Assembly: GCA_003695085.1 (NCBI GenBank)
Contig: RFIV01000133.1
Span: forward strand, 1 to 23,356
Reading direction: 5' to 3'
From: Gammaproteobacteria bacterium
GTDB lineage: Bacteria; Pseudomonadota; Gammaproteobacteria; Pseudomonadales; Oleiphilaceae
DNA: 23,356 nucleotides
The notes under the pieces were generated by a model. The model was given only the letters and a program-made list of their open reading frames with translations. It made no database searches and was not told the DNA's origin. Position 1 is the first letter of the stretch. Each line of letters starts with the position of its first letter. Position numbers and translations under genes: made by a program. Shown piece by piece: positions 15,708 to 21,938 of the stretch.

Positions 15708-16598
15708 TTAATCCTCCGGGTGCAGGGCTCTCAGGCGCTGAATCAGTGAGGAGGTGTCCCAGCGACGCCCGCCAAGGGCCTCAACATCGGCATAGTACTG
15801 ATCCACCTGAGCCGTGACGGGTAGGGAGGCACCCAGCTCTCGGGCTTGCTCGAGGCAAATCCTCAGGTCCTTCCTCATCAACTCCACCGCAAAACCGAAG
15901 TCAAAGCGACCATCGGCCATGGTATGCCCCCTGTTTTCCATCTGCCATGATTGGGCAGCACCCTTGGAGATGACGTCGATGACCTGATGGACGTCCAGAC
16001 CTGACGTTTCGGCAAAATGGATGCTCTCGGAAAGTGCCTGCAAAAGCCCGCCAATGGCAATCTGATTGCACATCTTGGTGAGCTGACCGGCACCGGAAGG
16101 GCCCATGAGCGTGACTGCACGGCCATAGTGGGCCAGCACAGGCTTGACCCGGTCAAAGGTCGCATTGTCCCCCCCGCACATGATCGTCAGCTGACCATTT
16201 TCCGCGCCCTGCTGTCCTCCGGAGATGGGCGCATCCAGAAAGGACTTGCCGAGGTGTTCCGCCTCCTGCGCCAGTTGTCTTGCAACCGTGGCAGAGGCTG
16301 TTGTGTGGTCGACCACGATGGCCCCCTCAGGCAGTCGGGCCAGCAGGCCCTCCTTGCCTGAAAAGACGGACAGAAGGTCATCATCCTTGCCGATGCAGCT
16401 GATGATGAGGTTGCAGTCTGTCAGATCATTCAGGTCGGAAGAGGCGCGCCCGTTGTACTCACTGGCCCAGGCTGTCGCGCGCTCCGGACTGCGGTTCCAG
16501 GCCAGTACATCGAGTCCGGCGCGATGCAGGTGTCCGGCCATGGGATACCCCATCACGCCAAGGCCGATAAAGCCAATCTTGAAATCTTTGTCTGCCAT
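15708..16598 (-). CDS. NAD(P)-dependent oxidoreductase, 3-hydroxyisobutyrate dehydrogenase family
   Basis: This 296-residue cytoplasmic beta-hydroxyacid dehydrogenase has the Rossmann motif GFIGLGVMG (G12, G14, G17), the substrate-binding motif DAPISGGQQGA (about 122-132) and the catalytic lysine K175 in GAGQLTKMCNQ. Asn35-Arg36 (WNRSPER) after the second strand suggests NADP(H) preference, as in GlxR/GLYR-type enzymes; this is inference. Possible substrates are 3-hydroxyisobutyrate, tartronate semialdehyde, or succinic and glyoxylic semialdehydes; the sequence does not choose between them. It lies downstream of gltA on the same strand, separated by a strong terminator, with AAGGAG 5-6 nt before its ATG. 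It is probably expressed by its own weak promoter or by read-through. Confidence 0.9.
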   Translation of the reverse strand: MADKDFKIGFIGLGVMGYPMAGHLHRAGLDVLAWNRSPERATAWASEYNGRASSDLNDLTDCNLIISCIGKDDDLLSVFSGKEGLLARLPEGAIVVDHTTASATVARQLAQEAEHLGKSFLDAPISGGQQGAENGQLTIMCGGDNATFDRVKPVLAHYGRAVTLMGPSGAGQLTKMCNQIAIGGLLQALSESIHFAETSGLDVHQVIDVISKGAAQSWQMENRGHTMADGRFDFGFAVELMRKDLRICLEQARELGASLPVTAQVDQYYADVEALGGRRWDTSSLIQRLRALHPED

Positions 16599-16610
16599 GT
16601 TTTCTCCTTC

Positions 16611-16639
16611 AAAAGAAAAGGGCCACCGAAGTGACCCTT
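16611..16639 (-). terminator. Intrinsic terminator of gltA
   Basis: On the minus strand the stem AAGGGTCAC / GTGGCCCTT (one U-G pair) closes on a UUCG tetraloop and is followed by TTTTCTTTT. UUCG closed by C-G is an especially stable loop. It ends the gltA transcript about 30 bp past the stop and lies just before the ribosome site of the following dehydrogenase gene. Confidence 0.85.
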
Positions 16640-16670
16640 ATTTCAACACAGTCCGGCGAATACGCCCAGC

Positions 16671-17945
16671 TCAGGCCTTGGGGTAGTCGCGCTTGTGTTC
16701 GCCGGTGTACAGCTGACGCGGACGACCAATGCGATAAGAGCCACTGATCATCTCGTTCCAGTGCGAGTACCAGCCAATGGTGCGTGCCAGAGCGAAAATC
16801 ACCGTGAACATGGAGACCGGGATCCCGATTGCCTGCAGAATGATGCCGGAGTAGAAGTCCACGTTCGGGTACAGCTTCTTCTCCACAAAGTACGGATCCT
16901 CCAGGGCAATTTGCTCCAGTTTGCGAGCGATACGGAACAGCGGGCTGTCTTCCAGACCCAGTTCGCTCAGCACCTCGTCACAGGTCTGCTTCATGACCTT
17001 GGCACGCGGATCGAAGTTCTTGTACACGCGGTGACCAAAGCCCATCAGACGGAACGGATCGTTCTTGTCCTTGGCACGCTTGATGAATTCCGGAATGCGG
17101 TCTTCGCTGCCGATCTCGTTGAGCATGTTGAGGACGGCTTCGTTGGCACCGCCATGAGCCGGTCCCCACAGAGCGGCAATGCCGGAAGCGATGCAGGCGA
17201 AGGGGTTGGCGCCGGAAGAGCCCGCCAGACGCACGGTGGACGTCGAAGCATTCTGCTCATGATCCGCATGCAGGATGAAGATCTTGTCCATGGCGCGCGC
17301 CAGGATCGGGTTCGGCTTGTATTCCTCGGTCGGGGTACCAAACATCATGTACAGGAAGTTGGATGCATAATCCAGATCCTTGCGCGGATACATGAAGGGC
17401 TGGCCAACCGAATATTTGTAACACATGGCGGCCATGGTCGGGATCTTGGCGATCAGGCGGTGTGCCGTGATTTCCCGGTCTTCCGGGTTGCTGATGTCGA
17501 TATGGTCATGGTAGAAGGCCGACAGCGCTCCGACAACACCGACCATGATGGCCATCGGGTGGGCGTCGCGACGAAAGCCGGTATAAAACTTGAGGAGCTG
17601 CTCGTGCACCATCGTGTGGTTCTTGATGGTATTTTCGAATTCAGTGTATTGCTCGGGGGTAGGCAGCTCACCGTGCAACAGCAGGTAGCAGGTTTCAAGA
17701 TAGGTGGACTTCTCCGCCAGTTGCTCGATGGGGTAACCGCGATGCAGCAAAATGCCCTTGCCACCATCGATGTAGGTGATCTTGGATTCGCAGGATGCTG
17801 TGGAGACAAAGCCCGGGTCGTAGGTAAATACGCCCTCGGCCACCAGGCCTCTGACGTCGATGACGTCCGGACCTTCCGTGCCGGAGTAAACGGGCAGTTC
17901 GATCGTCTTGCCATTGACCGAAAGCGTTGCGGTTTTGTCAGTCAT
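16671..17945 (-). CDS. gltA: Citrate synthase (hexameric, type II)
   Basis: This 424-residue enzyme condenses acetyl-CoA with oxaloacetate at the entry of the TCA cycle. The large NADH-regulated bacterial form is indicated by the N-terminal domain (TLSVNGKTIELPVYSGTEG) ahead of the catalytic core. Active-site regions are HADHEQNASTSTVRLAGSS, WGPAHGGANEAVL and FGHRVYKNFDPRAK; the protein ends GRPRQLYTGEHKRDYPKA, close to E. coli GltA. The ATG at 17945 has AGGAGAG 6 nt upstream; the open frame runs 15 codons further but without support. It is transcribed away from sdhCDAB, an arrangement also known in E. coli and pseudomonads, and ends at a UUCG terminator. Confidence 0.98.
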   Translation of the reverse strand: MTDKTATLSVNGKTIELPVYSGTEGPDVIDVRGLVAEGVFTYDPGFVSTASCESKITYIDGGKGILLHRGYPIEQLAEKSTYLETCYLLLHGELPTPEQYTEFENTIKNHTMVHEQLLKFYTGFRRDAHPMAIMVGVVGALSAFYHDHIDISNPEDREITAHRLIAKIPTMAAMCYKYSVGQPFMYPRKDLDYASNFLYMMFGTPTEEYKPNPILARAMDKIFILHADHEQNASTSTVRLAGSSGANPFACIASGIAALWGPAHGGANEAVLNMLNEIGSEDRIPEFIKRAKDKNDPFRLMGFGHRVYKNFDPRAKVMKQTCDEVLSELGLEDSPLFRIARKLEQIALEDPYFVEKKLYPNVDFYSGIILQAIGIPVSMFTVIFALARTIGWYSHWNEMISGSYRIGRPRQLYTGEHKRDYPKA

Positions 17946-18078
17946 GGAGCTCTCCTGTGTCGTATCAGCTCGTTGATTATCAGGCAGCACGGAAACGGTA
18001 AAAACGTTTCTGAAACATCGTGATAGAGTGTTTCTGGCCCCTCATGCACTGCCGGCTGCCAAGGGTTTGTGTGGGCAC

Positions 18079-18108
18079 ATGATACTGATTTAGGCGTTCG
18101 GATGTAAG
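18079..18108 (-). promoter_or_regulatory. Possible gltA promoter
   Basis: On the minus strand CTTACA (18108-18103) and TATCAT (18084-18079) are spaced by 18 bp, which would start transcription near 18072 and leave a leader of about 125 nt. The -10 matches the consensus at five of six positions, the -35 at four. Confidence 0.35.
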
Positions 18109-18161
18109 TAGTTTCATCCATGCCAAAGGTCAGAACTGCAGGCGAATTGTCAACAATCGGT

Positions 18162-18175
18162 TTGATCGCGGTCAA
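18162..18175. promoter_or_regulatory. FNR/ANR-type binding site
   Basis: TTGATCGCGGTCAA matches the FNR/ANR consensus TTGAT-N4-ATCAA at nine of ten specified bases and is identical in form to the common TTGAT-N4-GTCAA version of pseudomonad ANR boxes. It lies about 120 bp upstream of the inferred sdh start and about 95 bp upstream of the inferred gltA start. FNR is known to repress sdhCDAB in E. coli, so oxygen control of this locus is plausible. Confidence 0.5.
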
Positions 18176-18254
18176 TAGTTGATATTTACCGGGTTTTGGC
18201 GGGAGATCAAGATAAAAGTCCCAGTGTTGGCTCGTACTTATACATATGTTGTGT

Positions 18255-18283
18255 TTGTATTTTATCGGGGGGGTGCCTATAAT
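18255..18283 (+). promoter_or_regulatory. Sigma-70 promoter of sdhCDAB
   Basis: TTGTAT (18255-18260) and a perfect TATAAT (18278-18283) are 17 bp apart, with a run of seven G in the spacer (18267-18273). Transcription would begin near 18290, leaving a leader of about 107 nt before the GTG of sdhC. Confidence 0.6.
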
Positions 18284-18396
18284 CCTCCACCGGTTGGCCG
18301 GCGCTCCGGCGGCTGAATGCGATGCTTCCGCGGCACCGTTGCACGCAAACTTCATAAACTGCCCGTTCGGGCAACATAATGCGAGTGTGAAGAGCT

Positions 18397-18774
18397 GTGA
18401 AACGTGATAATCGACCCGTAAACCTGGATCTGACCCAGTTCAGTTTCCCTCTCCCTGCGATAACTTCCATTCTTCACCGGATTACCGGCGTCATTCTGCT
18501 GTTTGGCGTGGGTTTTCTGCTGTGGGGACTGGATCAGTCGCTCGAAAGTCAACAGTCTTTCGATGCGTTGATTTCCCTCCTTGACGGCTTCCTGGCGAAG
18601 CTCATTGTCTGGGGTATTCTGGCTGCCTTGCTGTATCACCTGGTGGCAGGTTTCAAGCACCTGTTCATGGATTTGGGGATTGGCGAAACGCTTGAAGGCG
18701 GGCAGACAGGCGCCAAGGTCGTGCTTGTTGTGGCGGTTGTACTGATTCTGGCAGCAGGAGTATGGGTATGGTAA
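18397..18774 (+). CDS. sdhC: Succinate dehydrogenase cytochrome b556 subunit SdhC
   Basis: This 125-residue membrane anchor of complex II has three helices and shares the haem b and the quinone site with SdhD. The conserved RPVNLDL start and SILHRITG motif give Ser24 and Arg28, equivalent to the quinone-site Ser27 and Arg31 of E. coli; His81 in LYHLVAGFKH is the expected haem ligand (His84 in E. coli). Translation begins with GTG at 18397, as in E. coli sdhC, with only a weak GAAGAG upstream, so expression may be restrained at initiation. Its end overlaps sdhD by 7 bp. Confidence 0.95.
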   Translation: MKRDNRPVNLDLTQFSFPLPAITSILHRITGVILLFGVGFLLWGLDQSLESQQSFDALISLLDGFLAKLIVWGILAALLYHLVAGFKHLFMDLGIGETLEGGQTGAKVVLVVAVVLILAAGVWVW

Positions 18775-19115
18775 ATCCGGCAACCAACTACGGAAAAAAC
18801 GGGGTTCAGGACTGGATTGTTCAGCGTCTGACTGCCGTCATTCTGGCTATCTACACGCTCTTTATTATTGGCACCCTGATTCTCTCCGGTGATGTGACCT
18901 ACGCCGGCTGGAAGGCCCTGTTCAGTCTGACCTGGGTCCGGGTGTTTTCCCTGATGGCATTGTTGTCCGTGCTGGCACATGCCTGGGTAGGATTGTGGAC
19001 AGTCTCAACCGACTATATCAAGCCGCCGATGGTACGCTTCCTGTTTCAGCTGTTCTGTGGCGTGCTGCTGTTTGTCTATGTGGTTTGGGGCGTTGAAGTG
19101 CTGTGGGGGCTGTGA
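18768..19115 (+). CDS. sdhD: Succinate dehydrogenase membrane anchor subunit SdhD
   Basis: This 115-residue three-helix anchor is the same length as E. coli SdhD. His71 (haem ligand), Asp82 and Tyr83 (quinone site, in TDYIKPP) fall at identical residue numbers. Two ATGs are close together. The second (18768) is chosen because AGGAG lies 7 nt before it, whereas the first (18762) is only 1 nt from that Shine-Dalgarno sequence. The gene overlaps sdhC by 7 bp, and its TGA shares a base with the ATG of sdhA, so the chain of four sdh genes is translationally coupled. Confidence 0.94.
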   Translation: MVNPATNYGKNGVQDWIVQRLTAVILAIYTLFIIGTLILSGDVTYAGWKALFSLTWVRVFSLMALLSVLAHAWVGLWTVSTDYIKPPMVRFLFQLFCGVLLFVYVVWGVEVLWGL

Positions 19116-20887
19116 TGAGTAATCTGAAAACACTGAATTATGATGCATTGGTGATCGGGGGCGGCGGTGCCGGCATGCGTGCTGCACTGCAGCTGACACA
19201 GGCCGGTATCAAGACGGCATGTATTACAAAAGTCTTCCCGACGCGTTCACACACTGTATCGGCACAGGGCGGTATTACCTGTGCCATCGCATCGGCGGAT
19301 CCGAACGATGACTGGCGCTGGCACATGTACGACACCGTCAAGGGGTCGGACTACATCGGTGACCAGGATGCCATTGAATACATGTGTTCCGTGGGCCCGC
19401 AAGCGGTCTTCGAGCTGGAGCACATGGGGCTGCCTTTCTCGCGTACCGAAAATGGCCGTATTTACCAGCGTCCGTTCGGCGGACAGTCGAAGGACTTCGG
19501 CAAGGGTGGTCAGGCTGCGCGGACCTGTGCGGCGGCTGACCGGACCGGCCATGCGCTGCTGCATACGTTGTATCAGGCCAACCTGCGCGGTGGTACCACC
19601 TTCCTGAATGAGTGGTACGCCATTGACCTGGTGAAGAACCAGAAGGGCGCTGTCGTGGGCGTGATCGCCATGTGCATCGAAACCGGCGAGGTGAACTTCG
19701 TCAAGGCCAAGGCGACAGTACTGGCGACAGGCGGAGCAGGTCGCATCTACGCGTCCACCACCAACGCACTCATCAATACCGGTGATGGCATGGGCATGGT
19801 CCTGCGTGCCGGCCTCCCGCTGCAGGACATGGAAATGGTGCAGTTCCACCCGACCGGTATCCATGGCGCCGGCGTTCTGGTGACCGAAGGTTGCCGGGGC
19901 GAGGGCGGCTACCTGATCAACGCTGACGGTGAGCGCTTCATGGAGCGTTACGCGCCGAATGCGAAGGACCTGGCCTCTCGTGACGTTGTGGCACGTGCCA
20001 TGATGATGGAGATTCTGGAAGGCCGTGGCTGTGGTCCCAACAAGGATCACGTGCTGCTGAAGCTGGATCATCTGGGTGAGGAAACGCTGAACCTGCGTCT
20101 GCCGGGCATTTGCGAACTGTCCAAGACCTTTGCCCATGTCGATCCGGTCAAGGCGCCGGTACCTGTCGTGCCGACCTGTCACTACATGATGGGCGGGGTG
20201 CCGACCAATATCGGTGGCCAGGCGCTGACGCTGGACGAAAATGGCGCCGACAAGATTGTCGACGGCCTGTACGCCTGTGGTGAAACGGCATGTGTCTCCG
20301 TGCACGGCGGTAACCGACTGGGTGGCAACTCGCTGCTGGATCTGGTGGTGTTCGGCCGGGCGGCCGGCCTGCAGATCGAGAAGGTGCTCAAGGAAGGCTA
20401 TGAAGCCATGCAGCCGTCCGAGAGTGATCTTGAAGCGGCGATGGCACGCCTGAACCGTCTTGAAAATACCAAGAGTGGCGAGTCGGTTGCAGAAGTGCGC
20501 AAGGATCTGCAAAACGTCATGCAGCTCCACTTTGGCGTGTTCCGCGAAGGCGAAAACATGCAAAAGGGGCTCGAGCTGTTGCGTGAAGTGGGTGAGCGGG
20601 TCAAGAACACCCACCTGGCTGACAAGAGCAAGGCCTTCAACACGGCACGGATTGAAGCACTCGAACTGGATAATCTGTTCGCAGTGGCCGAATCTGTGGC
20701 AACCTCGGCTGAAGCACGCAAGGAAAGCCGTGGCGCGCATGCCCGGAACGACTTCCCGGAGCGTGACGACGAGAACTGGCTGAAGCACTCACTGTTCTTC
20801 CCGGTTGACAAGAAAGTTGGCAAGCGCGACGTCAACATGTCTCCGAAGACAGTCGAGCCGTTCCAGCCGCAGGCGCGTGTGTACTAA
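19115..20887 (+). CDS. sdhA: Succinate dehydrogenase flavoprotein subunit SdhA
   Basis: This 590-residue subunit oxidises succinate to fumarate at a covalently bound FAD. It has the dinucleotide motif VIGGGGAG (about 13-20), the FAD-attachment His46 in RSHTVSAQGG, the substrate-region motifs QFHPTGIHGAGVL and GEGGYLINADGERF, and HGGNRLGGNSLLDL near the FAD end. E. coli SdhA is 588 residues, so the length is right. The ATG at 19115 overlaps the sdhD stop (TGATG) and has GGGGG upstream; a GTG four codons earlier is less likely. It could in principle be a fumarate reductase, but the sdhCDAB order and the SdhC/D types exclude this. Confidence 0.98.
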   Translation: MSNLKTLNYDALVIGGGGAGMRAALQLTQAGIKTACITKVFPTRSHTVSAQGGITCAIASADPNDDWRWHMYDTVKGSDYIGDQDAIEYMCSVGPQAVFELEHMGLPFSRTENGRIYQRPFGGQSKDFGKGGQAARTCAAADRTGHALLHTLYQANLRGGTTFLNEWYAIDLVKNQKGAVVGVIAMCIETGEVNFVKAKATVLATGGAGRIYASTTNALINTGDGMGMVLRAGLPLQDMEMVQFHPTGIHGAGVLVTEGCRGEGGYLINADGERFMERYAPNAKDLASRDVVARAMMMEILEGRGCGPNKDHVLLKLDHLGEETLNLRLPGICELSKTFAHVDPVKAPVPVVPTCHYMMGGVPTNIGGQALTLDENGADKIVDGLYACGETACVSVHGGNRLGGNSLLDLVVFGRAAGLQIEKVLKEGYEAMQPSESDLEAAMARLNRLENTKSGESVAEVRKDLQNVMQLHFGVFREGENMQKGLELLREVGERVKNTHLADKSKAFNTARIEALELDNLFAVAESVATSAEARKESRGAHARNDFPERDDENWLKHSLFFPVDKKVGKRDVNMSPKTVEPFQPQARVY

Positions 20888-20908
20888 TTTCAGGGCGAGG
20901 TGAACCAG

Positions 20909-21616
20909 ATGTTGAAAGTCAGCGTATATCGTTACAATCCCGATGTGGATGAAGCGCCCTACATGCAGGACATCGAGGTCGAGATTCCGGAAGGCAAGGA
21001 CCTCATGGTGCTGGACGTGCTGGGGCTGATCAAGGAAAAGGATCCCACACTGGCCTACCGTCGCTCATGCCGTGAAGGCGTGTGCGGATCGGACGGCATG
21101 AACATGAACGGCAAGAACGGTCTGGCCTGTATTACAGCGCTGTCCGATGTGGTCAAGGGCGGCAAGCTGGTCCTGCGTCCGTTGCCCGGCCTGCCGGTCA
21201 TTCGTGACCTGGTAGTGGACATGAGCCTGTTCTACAAGCAGTACGAGAAGATCAAGCCTTACCTGATCAACGATACACCGGCGCCGGCCATCGAACGCCT
21301 GCAGTCCATTGAGGACCGTGAGAAGCTGGATGGCCTGTACGAGTGTATTCTGTGTGCGTGCTGCTCGACAGCGTGCCCCTCGTTCTGGTGGAACCCGGAC
21401 AAGTTTGTCGGGCCGTCCGGTTTGCTGCAGGCCTATCGCTTCCTGGCGGACAGCCGTGACACGGCGACGGAAGAGCGTCTGGCGGATCTGGATGATCCGT
21501 TCTCGGTATTCCGCTGCCGCGGTATCATGAACTGTGTGTCGGTCTGTCCGAAGGGACTGAACCCGACCAAGGCGATTGGCCACATCCGCAACATGCTGCT
21601 TGAGCGAGCAGTCTGA
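20909..21616 (+). CDS. sdhB: Succinate dehydrogenase iron-sulfur subunit SdhB
   Basis: This 235-residue subunit passes electrons from FAD to quinone through three clusters. The [2Fe-2S] ligands are C54, C59, Asp62 and C74 (Asp replacing a Cys, as in E. coli). The [4Fe-4S] and [3Fe-4S] sites use C146, C149, C152, C156, C203, C209 and C213 (CILCACCSTACPSFWWN and CRGIMNCVSVCPKG). The ATG at 20909 is chosen because GAGGTGA lies at good spacing upstream; a GTG three codons earlier lies inside that Shine-Dalgarno. It begins 21 bp after sdhA. Confidence 0.98.
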   Translation: MLKVSVYRYNPDVDEAPYMQDIEVEIPEGKDLMVLDVLGLIKEKDPTLAYRRSCREGVCGSDGMNMNGKNGLACITALSDVVKGGKLVLRPLPGLPVIRDLVVDMSLFYKQYEKIKPYLINDTPAPAIERLQSIEDREKLDGLYECILCACCSTACPSFWWNPDKFVGPSGLLQAYRFLADSRDTATEERLADLDDPFSVFRCRGIMNCVSVCPKGLNPTKAIGHIRNMLLERAV

Positions 21617-21938
21617 GGCGGTAGTACTGGAGAAGGCGGTCATCGGGCCGCTTTCTCGCCATATAAAAAATCAAAAAAAGAACGTCAAAATAACAATAAC
21701 AAGCGGTAAAACGCTCACTTGTGTTTCGGTCGTTGCTGATTTAGTTGTCAAAAAAAATTTAACAGAATAGCACTGCTCTTCTATTCTTCTGATTTGGGAG
21801 CGGTGGTAACGCTGTATGCAGAGCGTACCCGGATGTGCCAGTGGTAGTCTGGGTATGGCGGGCTGTGCCCTGCGCTTTGCGGCGGAGATCCATTTTTTGA
21901 TAACGGACTGGCAGTCACTCCGAAAAAGGCGAGCGAGC
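21617..21938. other. sdhB-sucA intergenic region, possible structured sucA leader (no gene)
   Basis: This 322-bp stretch has no convincing gene. It starts with a stem-loop (21630-21657), continues with an AT-rich block (about 21661-21770, many A runs) where a promoter could lie, although no good -35/-10 pair was found, and ends with a GC-richer part before sucA. In that part GGTA-a-CGCT / AGCG-TACC (21805-21829) forms an 8-bp stem with one bulged A, and GGGC-TGT-GCCC lies further down. Together they suggest a folded 5' leader. Confidence 0.5.
21630..21657 (+). terminator. Stem-loop after sdhB, possible terminator or processing hairpin
   Basis: A 10-bp stem GAGAAGGCGG / CCGCTTTCTC (one G-U pair) with an 8-nt loop lies 13 bp past the sdhB stop. 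It is followed by GCCATATAAAAAA and not by a T run, so it is not a classical terminator. It may attenuate read-through into sucA or protect the sdh mRNA end. Confidence 0.4.

Larger units (their letters stand above)
17946..18396. other. Divergent control region gltA / sdhCDAB (no gene)
   Basis: This 451-bp stretch lies between the divergently read gltA and sdhC. It holds a clear sdh promoter, a plausible gltA promoter, an FNR/ANR-type box and small palindromes at 18006-18016 (GTTTC-T-GAAAC) and 18146-18157 (ATTGT-CA-ACAAT). In the sdh leader are two short GC hairpins, GCCGG-CGCT-CCGGC at 18297-18310 and GCCC-GTTC-GGGC at 18361-18372. The open frames here have no coding character. Confidence 0.7.

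Noticed and set aside
16695..18023. A 442-residue plus-strand frame antisense to gltA
   Set aside because: It is a shadow of citrate synthase; no motif is seen.
17942..18355. A 137-residue minus-strand frame in the gltA-sdhC gap
   Set aside because: It crosses the promoters and palindromes, has no family resemblance and no good ribosome site.
19247..20788. A 513-residue open frame antisense to sdhA
   Set aside because: It mirrors a highly conserved gene, has a His/Arg/Gln-rich shadow composition and no family motif.
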